Shown: positions 57,725 to 64,000 of the stretch, piece by piece | Numbering within the stretch: position 1 is the first letter of the stretch | How the letters are laid out: every line of letters starts with the position of its first letter | The notes under the pieces: generated by a model | Told to the model about the DNA's origin: nothing | Database searches by the model: none | The model's input: the letters and a program-made list of their open reading frames with translations, nothing else | Translations under genes and position numbers: made by a program | Source of the DNA: Nesterenkonia sp. Act20 | Lineage (GTDB): Bacteria > Actinomycetota > Actinomycetes > Actinomycetales > Micrococcaceae | Direction of reading: 5' to 3' | Assembly (NCBI RefSeq): GCF_019173455.1 | Contig: NZ_JADPQH010000001.1 | Span: 1-64,000, forward strand | Length of the DNA stretch: 64,000 nucleotides

Positions 57725-59278
57725 ATCACCTCTGAGCTGCCCTCCACCGACACCACCTCCTCGACACCCCTGCACAGGCATCCGCTGGCCCCCGCCTGGC
57801 TTGAGCCACGCCGAGACACCGATGATCTCGAAGCCGCGCTGTTCCCGGCGGACACGCGCCGCGACGCCGAAGGCCGCCTGGTCATCGGAGGGGCCGACGT
57901 CGAGACCCTGGCTCAGCAGCACGGCACCCCGCTCTACGTGCTCTCCGAGGCAGACTTCCGCGCCCGGGCACGCAGCTTCCGCGAGGCGTTCGCGGCAGCC
58001 TTCGCTCCCGAGACAGAGGTCGATGTCTTCTACGCCGGCAAGGCGTTCCTGAGCACCCACGTGGCGCGCTGGGCGAGCGAAGAGGGACTCTGCGTCGACA
58101 CCGCCTCGGGCGGCGAACTGGCGCTGGCCTTGGCCGGGGGAGTGCCGCCGCAGCACATCGGCCTGCATGGGAACAACAAGTCCGATGCGGAGATCCAGCG
58201 CGCGCTGGACGCCGGCATCGGGCGGATCATCGCCGACTCCCTCGACGAGCTTGAGCGCGTCTCCGCCCTCGCCGTCGCAGCCGGAACGCGTGCCCCGGTG
58301 ATGCTGCGACTCACGCCCGGAGTCCACGCCTCCACCCACGAGTACATCGCCACGGCGCACGAGGATCAGAAGTTCGGCCTCTCCCTGACGCCGGCCCTTG
58401 ACCTGGAGGACGCCGAGGCCCGCACCGCATCCGGAGTCGCAGGGACGCCCGAGACCTCCGAGCAGGCACAGGCCAGCCCCTATCTCGGCTCCCCGGCCTG
58501 GACCGCTGCGACCCGCGCACTGGAGCTTCCCGGCGTCGAACTGCGCGGACTGCACGCCCACATCGGCTCACAGATCTTCGAGCCCGCCGGCTTCGAGCTG
58601 GCAGCGAGCAAGCTGATCAGCTTCCTGGCGAGCCTGCGGACCGCCTACGGAGTCGAGCTTCCGGAGCTGGACCTCGGCGGCGGGCATGGCATCGCCTATA
58701 CCGAAGCCGATGCGCCCCGGCACCCCGAGGCGATCGCGAAGGCGCTGGCCGCCACGGTGAAGCAGGCCTGCGCCGCGGAGGACCTCCGCGTGCCTCGGAT
58801 CTCCATCGAACCCGGTCGCGCCATCGTCGGACCGGCCGGAGTCACCCTCTACCGCGTGGGCGTGCAGAAGAACGTGCAGGTCGAAGCGCCTGACGGATCG
58901 ACCACTTCCCGCCGCTACGTCGCCGTGGACGGCGGCATGAGCGACAACGCCCGCGGGGTCCTCTACGACGCCGAGTATTCCGCGGTGCTGGCGGGCCGTC
59001 GCGTGACGGGAGAACACTCGCTGTCTCGCATCGTGGGCAAACACTGCGAGTCCGGCGACATCGTGGTGCGAAACGTATACTTGCCGACGGCGACGACCCG
59101 GGATGATCTCCTGGCCGTTCCCGCCACTGGAGCGTATTGCCACTCGCTGTCGAGCAACTACAACTACCTGACTCGACCAGCCGTGGTCGCCGTGCACAAC
59201 GGCGACTCCCAGGTGCTCATCCGCCGGGAGACCGAGCAGGACATGCTCGGACGCGACACCGGCTTTGCCGCCGCCTGA
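57725..59278 (+). CDS. lysA: diaminopimelate decarboxylase (start codon not canonical)
   Basis: 517 aa if read from ATC at 57725. Makes L-lysine from meso-diaminopimelate. PLP-binding Lys in VFYAGKAFLS, HIGSQI, GGGHGIAYTEAD, EPGRAIVGPAG and the dimer-interface blocks DGGMSDNARGVLYDAEY and HCESGDIV. Residues 1-71 (with HPLAPAWLEPRRDTDDLEAA and GADVETLAQQHGTPLYVL) are conserved family sequence but contain no ATG, GTG or TTG in frame; the first canonical start is GTG 57938, which would delete a conserved strand. AAAGGA (57708-57713) is correctly spaced for 57725. A loop at about 230-255 is longer than usual. Confidence 0.85.
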   Translation: MTSELPSTDTTSSTPLHRHPLAPAWLEPRRDTDDLEAALFPADTRRDAEGRLVIGGADVETLAQQHGTPLYVLSEADFRARARSFREAFAAAFAPETEVDVFYAGKAFLSTHVARWASEEGLCVDTASGGELALALAGGVPPQHIGLHGNNKSDAEIQRALDAGIGRIIADSLDELERVSALAVAAGTRAPVMLRLTPGVHASTHEYIATAHEDQKFGLSLTPALDLEDAEARTASGVAGTPETSEQAQASPYLGSPAWTAATRALELPGVELRGLHAHIGSQIFEPAGFELAASKLISFLASLRTAYGVELPELDLGGGHGIAYTEADAPRHPEAIAKALAATVKQACAAEDLRVPRISIEPGRAIVGPAGVTLYRVGVQKNVQVEAPDGSTTSRRYVAVDGGMSDNARGVLYDAEYSAVLAGRRVTGEHSLSRIVGKHCESGDIVVRNVYLPTATTRDDLLAVPATGAYCHSLSSNYNYLTRPAVVAVHNGDSQVLIRRETEQDMLGRDTGFAAA

Positions 59279-59334
59279 GACACAGCACGCGCAGACCACC
59301 GGGAACCGTGCAGGCACAAGAGATTGAGGTCAAG

Positions 59335-60684
59335 ATGTCCAACTCGAGCACCAGCGGGCAGCCGCTGAAGATCGGACTGCTCGGAGCAGGGAACGTGGGC
59401 GCCCAGGTGGCACGCACCCTCGTCGAGGAGCGCGAGCTCATCTCCTCCCGCGTGGGCGCGCCGATCAAGCTGATCGGTGTCGCGGTCCGCGATGTGCAGG
59501 CCCCGCGTGACTGGAAGATCCCCGGCGAGCTGCTGACCACCGACGCCGAGGCACTGGTGGACGAGGCGGACCTCATCATCGAACTCATGGGCGGACTCGA
59601 ACCGGCCGGCGCACTGGTGGAGGGCGCACTGCGGGCAGGCACCGCCGTGGTCACCGGCAACAAGGCGCTGCTCGCGGTTCGCGGGGGCCAGCTCAGCGAG
59701 GCCGCCGCCGAATCCGGCGCGCTGCTGCGCTTCGAGGCCTCCGTGGGCGGCGCGATCCCGATCCTGCGCCCGATCCAGGAGTCGCTCTCCGGTGACCGCA
59801 TCACCAAGGTGATGGGCATCGTCAACGGCACCACCAACTACATCCTTGACCAGATGGACTCCACGGGAGCCGCCTTCGACGACGCACTGGCCGAGGCTCA
59901 GCGCCTCGGTTACGCGGAGTCTGATCCCACGGCCGACGTCGAGGGTCACGACGCCGCCGCCAAGGCGGCGATCCTCGGCGCTCTGGCCTTCCATGCCCCG
60001 TTCAGCATCGACGACGTCTACTGCGAGGGCATCACCTCGGTCTCCGCGGCCGATATCGAGGCCGCCGCCGCCTCCGGCTATGTGATCAAGCTGCTGGCCA
60101 TCGTGGAGAAGAACGACGACGGCGCCATCCTCCGCGTCCACCCCACCCTGCTGCCGCGCACCCACCCGCTGGCGAGCGTGCGCGGCGCGTTCAACGCTGT
60201 CTTCGTGGTGGCCGAGAACGCCGGAGAGCTGATGTTCTACGGTCAGGGTGCCGGCGGACTGCCCACCTCCTCGGCGATCATGGGAGACGTCGTCTCCGTG
60301 GCACGCCGACTGCACAGCGGTTCGGCGCATCCCGCCTCCACCGACAGCAACGGCGACTGGCAGAGCGTCCGCGCGCTGCCGGTGGACGATGCGCGCACCC
60401 AGTACTACATCGACATGGAGGTGGCCGATCGCGAGGGTGTGATCGCCGAGGTGGCCCGCGTCCTGGCGGATCACCACGTCTCCATCGAATCCATGCGGCA
60501 GCCCGGCAGCGTCTCGACCGACGGCGAGGTCGACACCGAAGCTGCGCGAGTTCGCGGCGCCGTCGTGCAGATCGTGACCCACCTGGCGCGGGAGAAGGAC
60601 CTCCACGACACTGTGGTCACGCTCAAGGGGCTCGACGTGGTCCGAGCGGTGAACTCGGTGCTTCGCGTCGAGGTGGAACAGTAG
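59335..60684 (+). CDS. hom: homoserine dehydrogenase
   Basis: 449 aa from the ATG at 59335; the frame is open from 59137 inside lysA without meaning. NAD(P) motif [14 protein letters not shown], then [24 protein letters not shown] and [14 protein letters not shown] (family signature), [20 protein letters not shown], and a C-terminal ACT domain (about 355-449, [20 protein letters not shown]) for feedback by threonine. Reduces aspartate semialdehyde to homoserine. 103 bases separate it from thrC. Confidence 0.96.
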   Translation: MSNSSTSGQPLKIGLLGAGNVGAQVARTLVEERELISSRVGAPIKLIGVAVRDVQAPRDWKIPGELLTTDAEALVDEADLIIELMGGLEPAGALVEGALRAGTAVVTGNKALLAVRGGQLSEAAAESGALLRFEASVGGAIPILRPIQESLSGDRITKVMGIVNGTTNYILDQMDSTGAAFDDALAEAQRLGYAESDPTADVEGHDAAAKAAILGALAFHAPFSIDDVYCEGITSVSAADIEAAAASGYVIKLLAIVEKNDDGAILRVHPTLLPRTHPLASVRGAFNAVFVVAENAGELMFYGQGAGGLPTSSAIMGDVVSVARRLHSGSAHPASTDSNGDWQSVRALPVDDARTQYYIDMEVADREGVIAEVARVLADHHVSIESMRQPGSVSTDGEVDTEAARVRGAVVQIVTHLAREKDLHDTVVTLKGLDVVRAVNSVLRVEVEQ

Positions 60685-60787
60685 TCCCAGGCCCCGCCAG
60701 CCGGGCCCCGCAGAACCCCGAGCAGGCAGAATCCCCAGACCGCCCAGCCAAGACACCCGCAGCACGAAGACGAAGGAGCACCCCTAC

Positions 60788-61894
60788 GTGGCGCACCAAT
60801 GGCGCGGAGTGATCCGTGAATATGCAGAGCGACTTCCTGTCGATGACTCGACCCAGGTCATCACCCTCGGGGAGGGCGGAACCCCGCTGGTCCACGCGCC
60901 GGCGCTGTCAGAACTGGTCTCCGGAACGGTCTATCTCAAGGTCGAGGGGATGAATCCCACCGGCTCCTTCAAAGACCGCGGCATGACCATGGCGATGACC
61001 GCCGCCGTGGCCGAGGGTGCCAAGGCCGTGGTCTGCGCCTCCACCGGAAACACCTCAGCCTCCGCAGCCGCCTATGCGACCCAGGCCGGACTGACCTGCG
61101 CGGTGCTGGTGCCCGCCGGGAAGATCGCCATGGGCAAGCTCTCCCAGGCAGTGGCCCATGGCGCGGAGCTCATCCAGGTGGACGGCAACTTCGACGGCTG
61201 CCTCGACATCGCTCGGAAGCTCTCCGAGAACTACCCGGTCTTCCTGGTCAACTCCGTGAACCCGGCCCGCATCGAGGGACAGAAGACCGGAGCCTTCGAG
61301 GTCGTCGATGCGCTCGGCGACGCCCCGGACTACCACCTGCTCCCAGTCGGCAACGCCGGCAACATCACCGCCTACTGGAAGGGCTACCAGGAGTACTCCC
61401 AGCCCTGGACCAATCCCCACGTCGAGGGCGGTGAGGAGCTCGCCGCGGTGGCCAGTCACACCCCGATCATGTGGGGCTTCCAGGCCGAAGGTGCCGCCCC
61501 GATCGTCCACGGACACCCCATCACCGAGCCGGAGACGGTCGCCACCGCCATCCGGATCGGCAACCCCGCGTCATGGGAGAAGGCCGAGGCCGCGCGCGAT
61601 GACTCCGCAGGTGTGATCGAAGCGGTGACCGACGAGGAGATCCTCGCGGCCCACCGCTGGCTCTCCTCCAAGGAGGGTGTCTTCGTGGAGCCGGCCTCCG
61701 CCGCCGGAGTGGCCGGGCTGATCAAGAAGCATTCCGCCGGGGAGGTGCCAGCCGAGAAGACCATCGTGATCACGGTGACCGGGCATGGGCTCAAGGACCC
61801 CGACTGGGCGCTGAAGAACGCCGACGGCTCCGATGTCACGCCGACCATGGTTCCGCAGGACGTGGAGACTGTGGCTCGTCAGCTGGGGCTCTGA
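60788..61894 (+). CDS. thrC: threonine synthase
   Basis: 368 aa, GTG start with AAGGAG about 10 bases upstream. PLP enzyme converting O-phosphohomoserine to threonine. PLP lysine in [49 protein letters not shown] (phosphate loop) and C-terminal [11 protein letters not shown]. Followed by thrB after 4 bases. Confidence 0.97.
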   Translation: MAHQWRGVIREYAERLPVDDSTQVITLGEGGTPLVHAPALSELVSGTVYLKVEGMNPTGSFKDRGMTMAMTAAVAEGAKAVVCASTGNTSASAAAYATQAGLTCAVLVPAGKIAMGKLSQAVAHGAELIQVDGNFDGCLDIARKLSENYPVFLVNSVNPARIEGQKTGAFEVVDALGDAPDYHLLPVGNAGNITAYWKGYQEYSQPWTNPHVEGGEELAAVASHTPIMWGFQAEGAAPIVHGHPITEPETVATAIRIGNPASWEKAEAARDDSAGVIEAVTDEEILAAHRWLSSKEGVFVEPASAAGVAGLIKKHSAGEVPAEKTIVITVTGHGLKDPDWALKNADGSDVTPTMVPQDVETVARQLGL

Positions 61895-61898
61895 TCGT

Positions 61899-62987
61899 AT
61901 GAGTGGGCAGAACAGCATGGACAAGCTGGGTCAGGGACTGGCGCCTGAGCAGGCGATCGCCGATGGGCCCGAAGCGGCTCCCGGCGCGCCGATCACGCAG
62001 CTCCGTCTCAGCGAGCCGCTGTCGGCCCCGCTTACGTTTCAGCTGAGCGTGCCGGCCACCTCGGCAAACCTCGGTCCCGGCTACGACACCATGGGCCTCG
62101 CGCTGGGACTCTACGACGAGATCACCGTCCAGGCCTCCCCGCGTGCGGGGGCCGAGGCCAGCATCGAGATCTCCGTGGAGGGCGAAGGATCCGCCACACT
62201 TCCCCGCGACGCCTCGCACCTGGTGGTGACCCTGGTCGAGAAGATCCTGGCGGCCAAGGGCTACAGCCTGCCCGATCTGCAGGTCCGTGCGCAGAACAAC
62301 ATCCCGCACAGCCGAGGACTCGGATCCTCGGCCTCCGCGGTGGCATCGGCCGTCATGACCGCCGATGCGCTGCTTCCAGAAGGACTCACCGAAGATGAGA
62401 AGCTGCAGATCGGCTCGCGCATCGAGGGTCACCCGGACAACTACGTGCCCGCCCTGCGCGGAGGCGTAGCGATCTCCTGGCAGCAGCAGCCCGACGCAGC
62501 GACCCCTGAAAGGCCGGGAGCCTTCAAGACCGCGCGGCTGGCTCCCCACGCTCAGCTGCGCACCGTCGTCGCCGTGCCCAACTTCGAGCAGTCCACCCAG
62601 GTGGCCCGGGACCTCCTGCCCTCCCAATTGCCGCATGCCGCCGCGGCACGCAACTCGGCACGGGCAGCGCTGCTCGTGCACGCGCTGACCACCGCCCCGG
62701 ACCTGCTCCTGGAGGCGACGGAGGACTCACTCCATCAGGAGCAGCGCCGCCCGGCCTTCCCCGGCTCTATGGCTCTGGTGGATTCGCTGCGCGCAGCCGG
62801 GTTCGCGGCGGTCATCTCCGGGGCCGGCCCCTCGGTCCTGGTCCTCGCGGCGGGCGATGAACAGGCGGAGCGCGCAGCAGAACACATCGTCGCACGTGGC
62901 GGGCCCGACTCGCGGGGCCACGTGTTCACGCCCTGGATCCTGCCCATCGCGGGGACAGGTGCTACAGTGGAATCACATTCGCAATGA
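61899..62987 (+). CDS. thrB: homoserine kinase
   Basis: 362 aa from the ATG at 61899, 4 bases after the thrC stop; the frame opens at 61833 inside thrC. GHMP kinase: SVPATSANLGPGYDTMGLALGL, ATP loop NIPHSRGLGSSASAVASAV and the C-terminal VISGAGPSVLVLAAG. About 45 N-terminal residues form a variable extension. Phosphorylates homoserine for thrC. Confidence 0.96.
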   Translation: MSGQNSMDKLGQGLAPEQAIADGPEAAPGAPITQLRLSEPLSAPLTFQLSVPATSANLGPGYDTMGLALGLYDEITVQASPRAGAEASIEISVEGEGSATLPRDASHLVVTLVEKILAAKGYSLPDLQVRAQNNIPHSRGLGSSASAVASAVMTADALLPEGLTEDEKLQIGSRIEGHPDNYVPALRGGVAISWQQQPDAATPERPGAFKTARLAPHAQLRTVVAVPNFEQSTQVARDLLPSQLPHAAAARNSARAALLVHALTTAPDLLLEATEDSLHQEQRRPAFPGSMALVDSLRAAGFAAVISGAGPSVLVLAAGDEQAERAAEHIVARGGPDSRGHVFTPWILPIAGTGATVESHSQ

Positions 62988-63295
62988 CAGTATGCTCCGC
63001 ATGCTGAGCCTCCAGGACCACCATGATGGACCCAAGGCGATCATCGGAATGTTCTCCCGCGCGAGTTGCACTTTTTCCTGAGCGCGCTGGCTGCTGCCCT
63101 CTCCGCCGAGGGGGATCCAACAGAGCCCCGCGATGATCCCACTCCCCGCCGGGGACGCGGACCATGCAAGAAATCTCCCCAACGTTGTATGCGCGGAAGA
63201 AACAGAAATAAGCCAACGGACCTCTGACGCTCCGTTGAAGACACCGCAGGACGGCGCATCCGCCGGGCCTGCCTGACGAGGGGGAAGGAACCTTC
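62988..63295 (+). promoter_or_regulatory. rho upstream leader region
   Basis: 308 bases between thrB and rho. TACAGT (62963-62968, inside thrB) and TATGCT (62991-62996) are candidate -10 boxes. A short frame from ATG 62992 to a stop at 63081 would encode 29 aa (MLRMLSLQDHHDGPK...). The remainder is rich in C and poor in structure in parts, as expected of a Rho-dependent leader that lets Rho limit its own synthesis. No riboswitch recognised. Confidence 0.45.
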
Positions 63296-64000
63296 GTGAC
63301 AGAAACCACCGCTGAGACCACTGCGACTCAGACCGCCGAGACGGCCGAGTCCGCTGCACCCGAGGCCAAAAGCTCCGGGCTTGCCGGTCTGAAGCTCGCC
63401 CAGCTGCAGGCGCTTGCCTCCCAGCTCGGCATCACCGGAAGCTCCCGCATGCGTAAGTCCGCGCTGGTCGAGGCCATCTCCTCGCATCAGCGCGGCGGTG
63501 CAGTCGCCGAACGTGACAAGAAGCAGGACCAGACGGCCACCGAGGGTCGTGACGGACAGTCCGCCGCAGGCGGAGAGACCCAGGGGAAGGCCGCAGCCGA
63601 CGAGCCGGCCGCCCCGAAGCGCAACCGTCGCCGGGCCAAGGCCGACGCCGCGCCGCAGGAGGCCGAGCAGGCCGACACGACACAGAACGACGCCGGCGCT
63701 GAGAATGCCAAGAACGCCCGCACTGAGAAGAACGGTCGCTCGGAGCAGGCGGCAGCCGAGGACCGCAGCGCGGACCAGCAGGGTGCCCAGAACAACGGCT
63801 CCGAGGACTCCGGCGACGGTCAGCCCCGCGGACGCAATCGAAACCGCCGCAATCGCAATCGTGACGACAACGGTGGCCAGCAGCAGAACGGCCAGGAGTC
63901 CAGCTCCACGCAGTCCAACGGCGCGGATCAGGACAACGAGGGCGACGGTCGGGGTCGCCGCAATCGCGACAACAACCGCAATGACGGCAATCGCGAGAAC
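63296..64000 (+). CDS. rho: transcription termination factor Rho, 5' part (cut by window end)
   Basis: First 235 codons, GTG start with GGGGAAGGAA upstream. A Thr/Ala/Glu-rich head, the Rho N-terminal helical domain (LAGLKLAQLQALASQLGITG, then SSRMRKSALVEAISSHQRGG, about 28-68), and then a long disordered region: first Glu/Ala/Gln-rich, then Asn/Arg/Asp/Gly-rich (RGRNRNRRNRNRDDNGGQQQ). Such an inserted basic region before the RNA-binding OSB fold is typical of actinobacterial Rho and adds RNA affinity. The ATPase core lies beyond the window. Confidence 0.9.
   Translation, partial: MTETTAETTATQTAETAESAAPEAKSSGLAGLKLAQLQALASQLGITGSSRMRKSALVEAISSHQRGGAVAERDKKQDQTATEGRDGQSAAGGETQGKAAADEPAAPKRNRRRAKADAAPQEAEQADTTQNDAGAENAKNARTEKNGRSEQAAAEDRSADQQGAQNNGSEDSGDGQPRGRNRNRRNRNRDDNGGQQQNGQESSSTQSNGADQDNEGDGRGRRNRDNNRNDGNREN

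Noticed and set aside
58380-58480. The extra Ala/Ser/Glu-rich stretch in lysA as an inserted element or intein
   Set aside because: No splice motifs or repeats; it is a variable surface loop between conserved barrel strands.
55400-58561. A 1053-codon open frame on the minus strand across lysE, argS and lysA
   Set aside because: It is antisense to two recognised enzymes, has biased Gly/Arg/Glu composition and no family motifs; such frames arise from GC-rich third positions.

Overview
The window is bacterial chromosome from a high-GC actinobacterium. The gene order is typical of Micrococcales and probably of Micrococcaceae (an Arthrobacter or Nesterenkonia relative), but the genus cannot be fixed from this sequence. 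Supporting points are: the run TPR gene - HAD - tlyA - nadK - recN - pyrG - xerD - parA - scpA - scpB - pseudouridine synthase - tyrA - cmk - der; the run argS - lysA - hom - thrC - thrB - rho; many GTG starts with 4-bp GTGA or ATGA overlaps; tRNA genes without an encoded CCA; and many starts lying 6-8 bases after a TANNNT box with no Shine-Dalgarno sequence, as expected of leaderless mRNAs.

Layout. 1-400 holds the end of an rRNA operon (spacer, 5S, terminator). 0.5-8.8 kb is a tight plus-strand housekeeping run ending in pyrG and xerD. 8.9-15.4 kb is a complete methylcitrate-cycle (propionate) locus: prpC, prpB, prpD and a GntR regulator on the minus strand, divergent from the acyl-CoA synthetase gene prpE, with two identical TGTATACA palindromes between. 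15.5-23.3 kb holds a TRIC-type channel, the parA-scpA-scpB chromosome-organisation genes, an rRNA/RluB-type pseudouridine synthase, tyrA, cmk and der. 23.4-27.7 kb carries a serine-hydrolase lipoprotein, a thioesterase and a DrrAB-like ABC transporter. 27.7-29.7 kb is lower in GC and gene-poor, with one Ltp-domain membrane protein between a tRNA 3'-end-like fragment and an intact tRNA-Pro; it may be the relic of an integrated element. 29.9-35 kb contains an aldo/keto reductase and an NAD-synthesis operon (nrtR-nadA-nadC-cysteine desulfurase) that lacks nadB.

35-42 kb is accessory: an exported-type phosphoesterase, two small lipoproteins, a broken gene, a methyltransferase, an esterase, an alcohol dehydrogenase and an MFS carrier. 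42-51 kb holds prfC, tgt, a YeiH-family transporter, an intein-split Rv2578c-type radical SAM gene under a LexA-like SOS box, a gamma-glutamyltransferase, a MhuD-like haem monooxygenase and tRNA-Arg. 51.5-56 kb has small oxidoreductase, VOC and SRPBCC genes with an ArsR regulator, then a divergent lysR/lysE pair. 56-64 kb is argS, the aspartate-family biosynthesis genes (lysA, hom, thrC, thrB) and the 5' part of rho, cut by the window end.

Most notable non-routine signals: a two-copy dispersed palindromic repeat (8826-8895 and 55939-56009, opposite orientations); a mini-intein sitting exactly at the third cluster cysteine of a radical SAM enzyme with an SOS box upstream; lysA lacking any canonical start codon for its first 71 conserved codons; operator pairs for the prp and nad loci; and the possible element relic at tRNA-Pro. 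I saw no CRISPR array, intact transposase or intact prophage.
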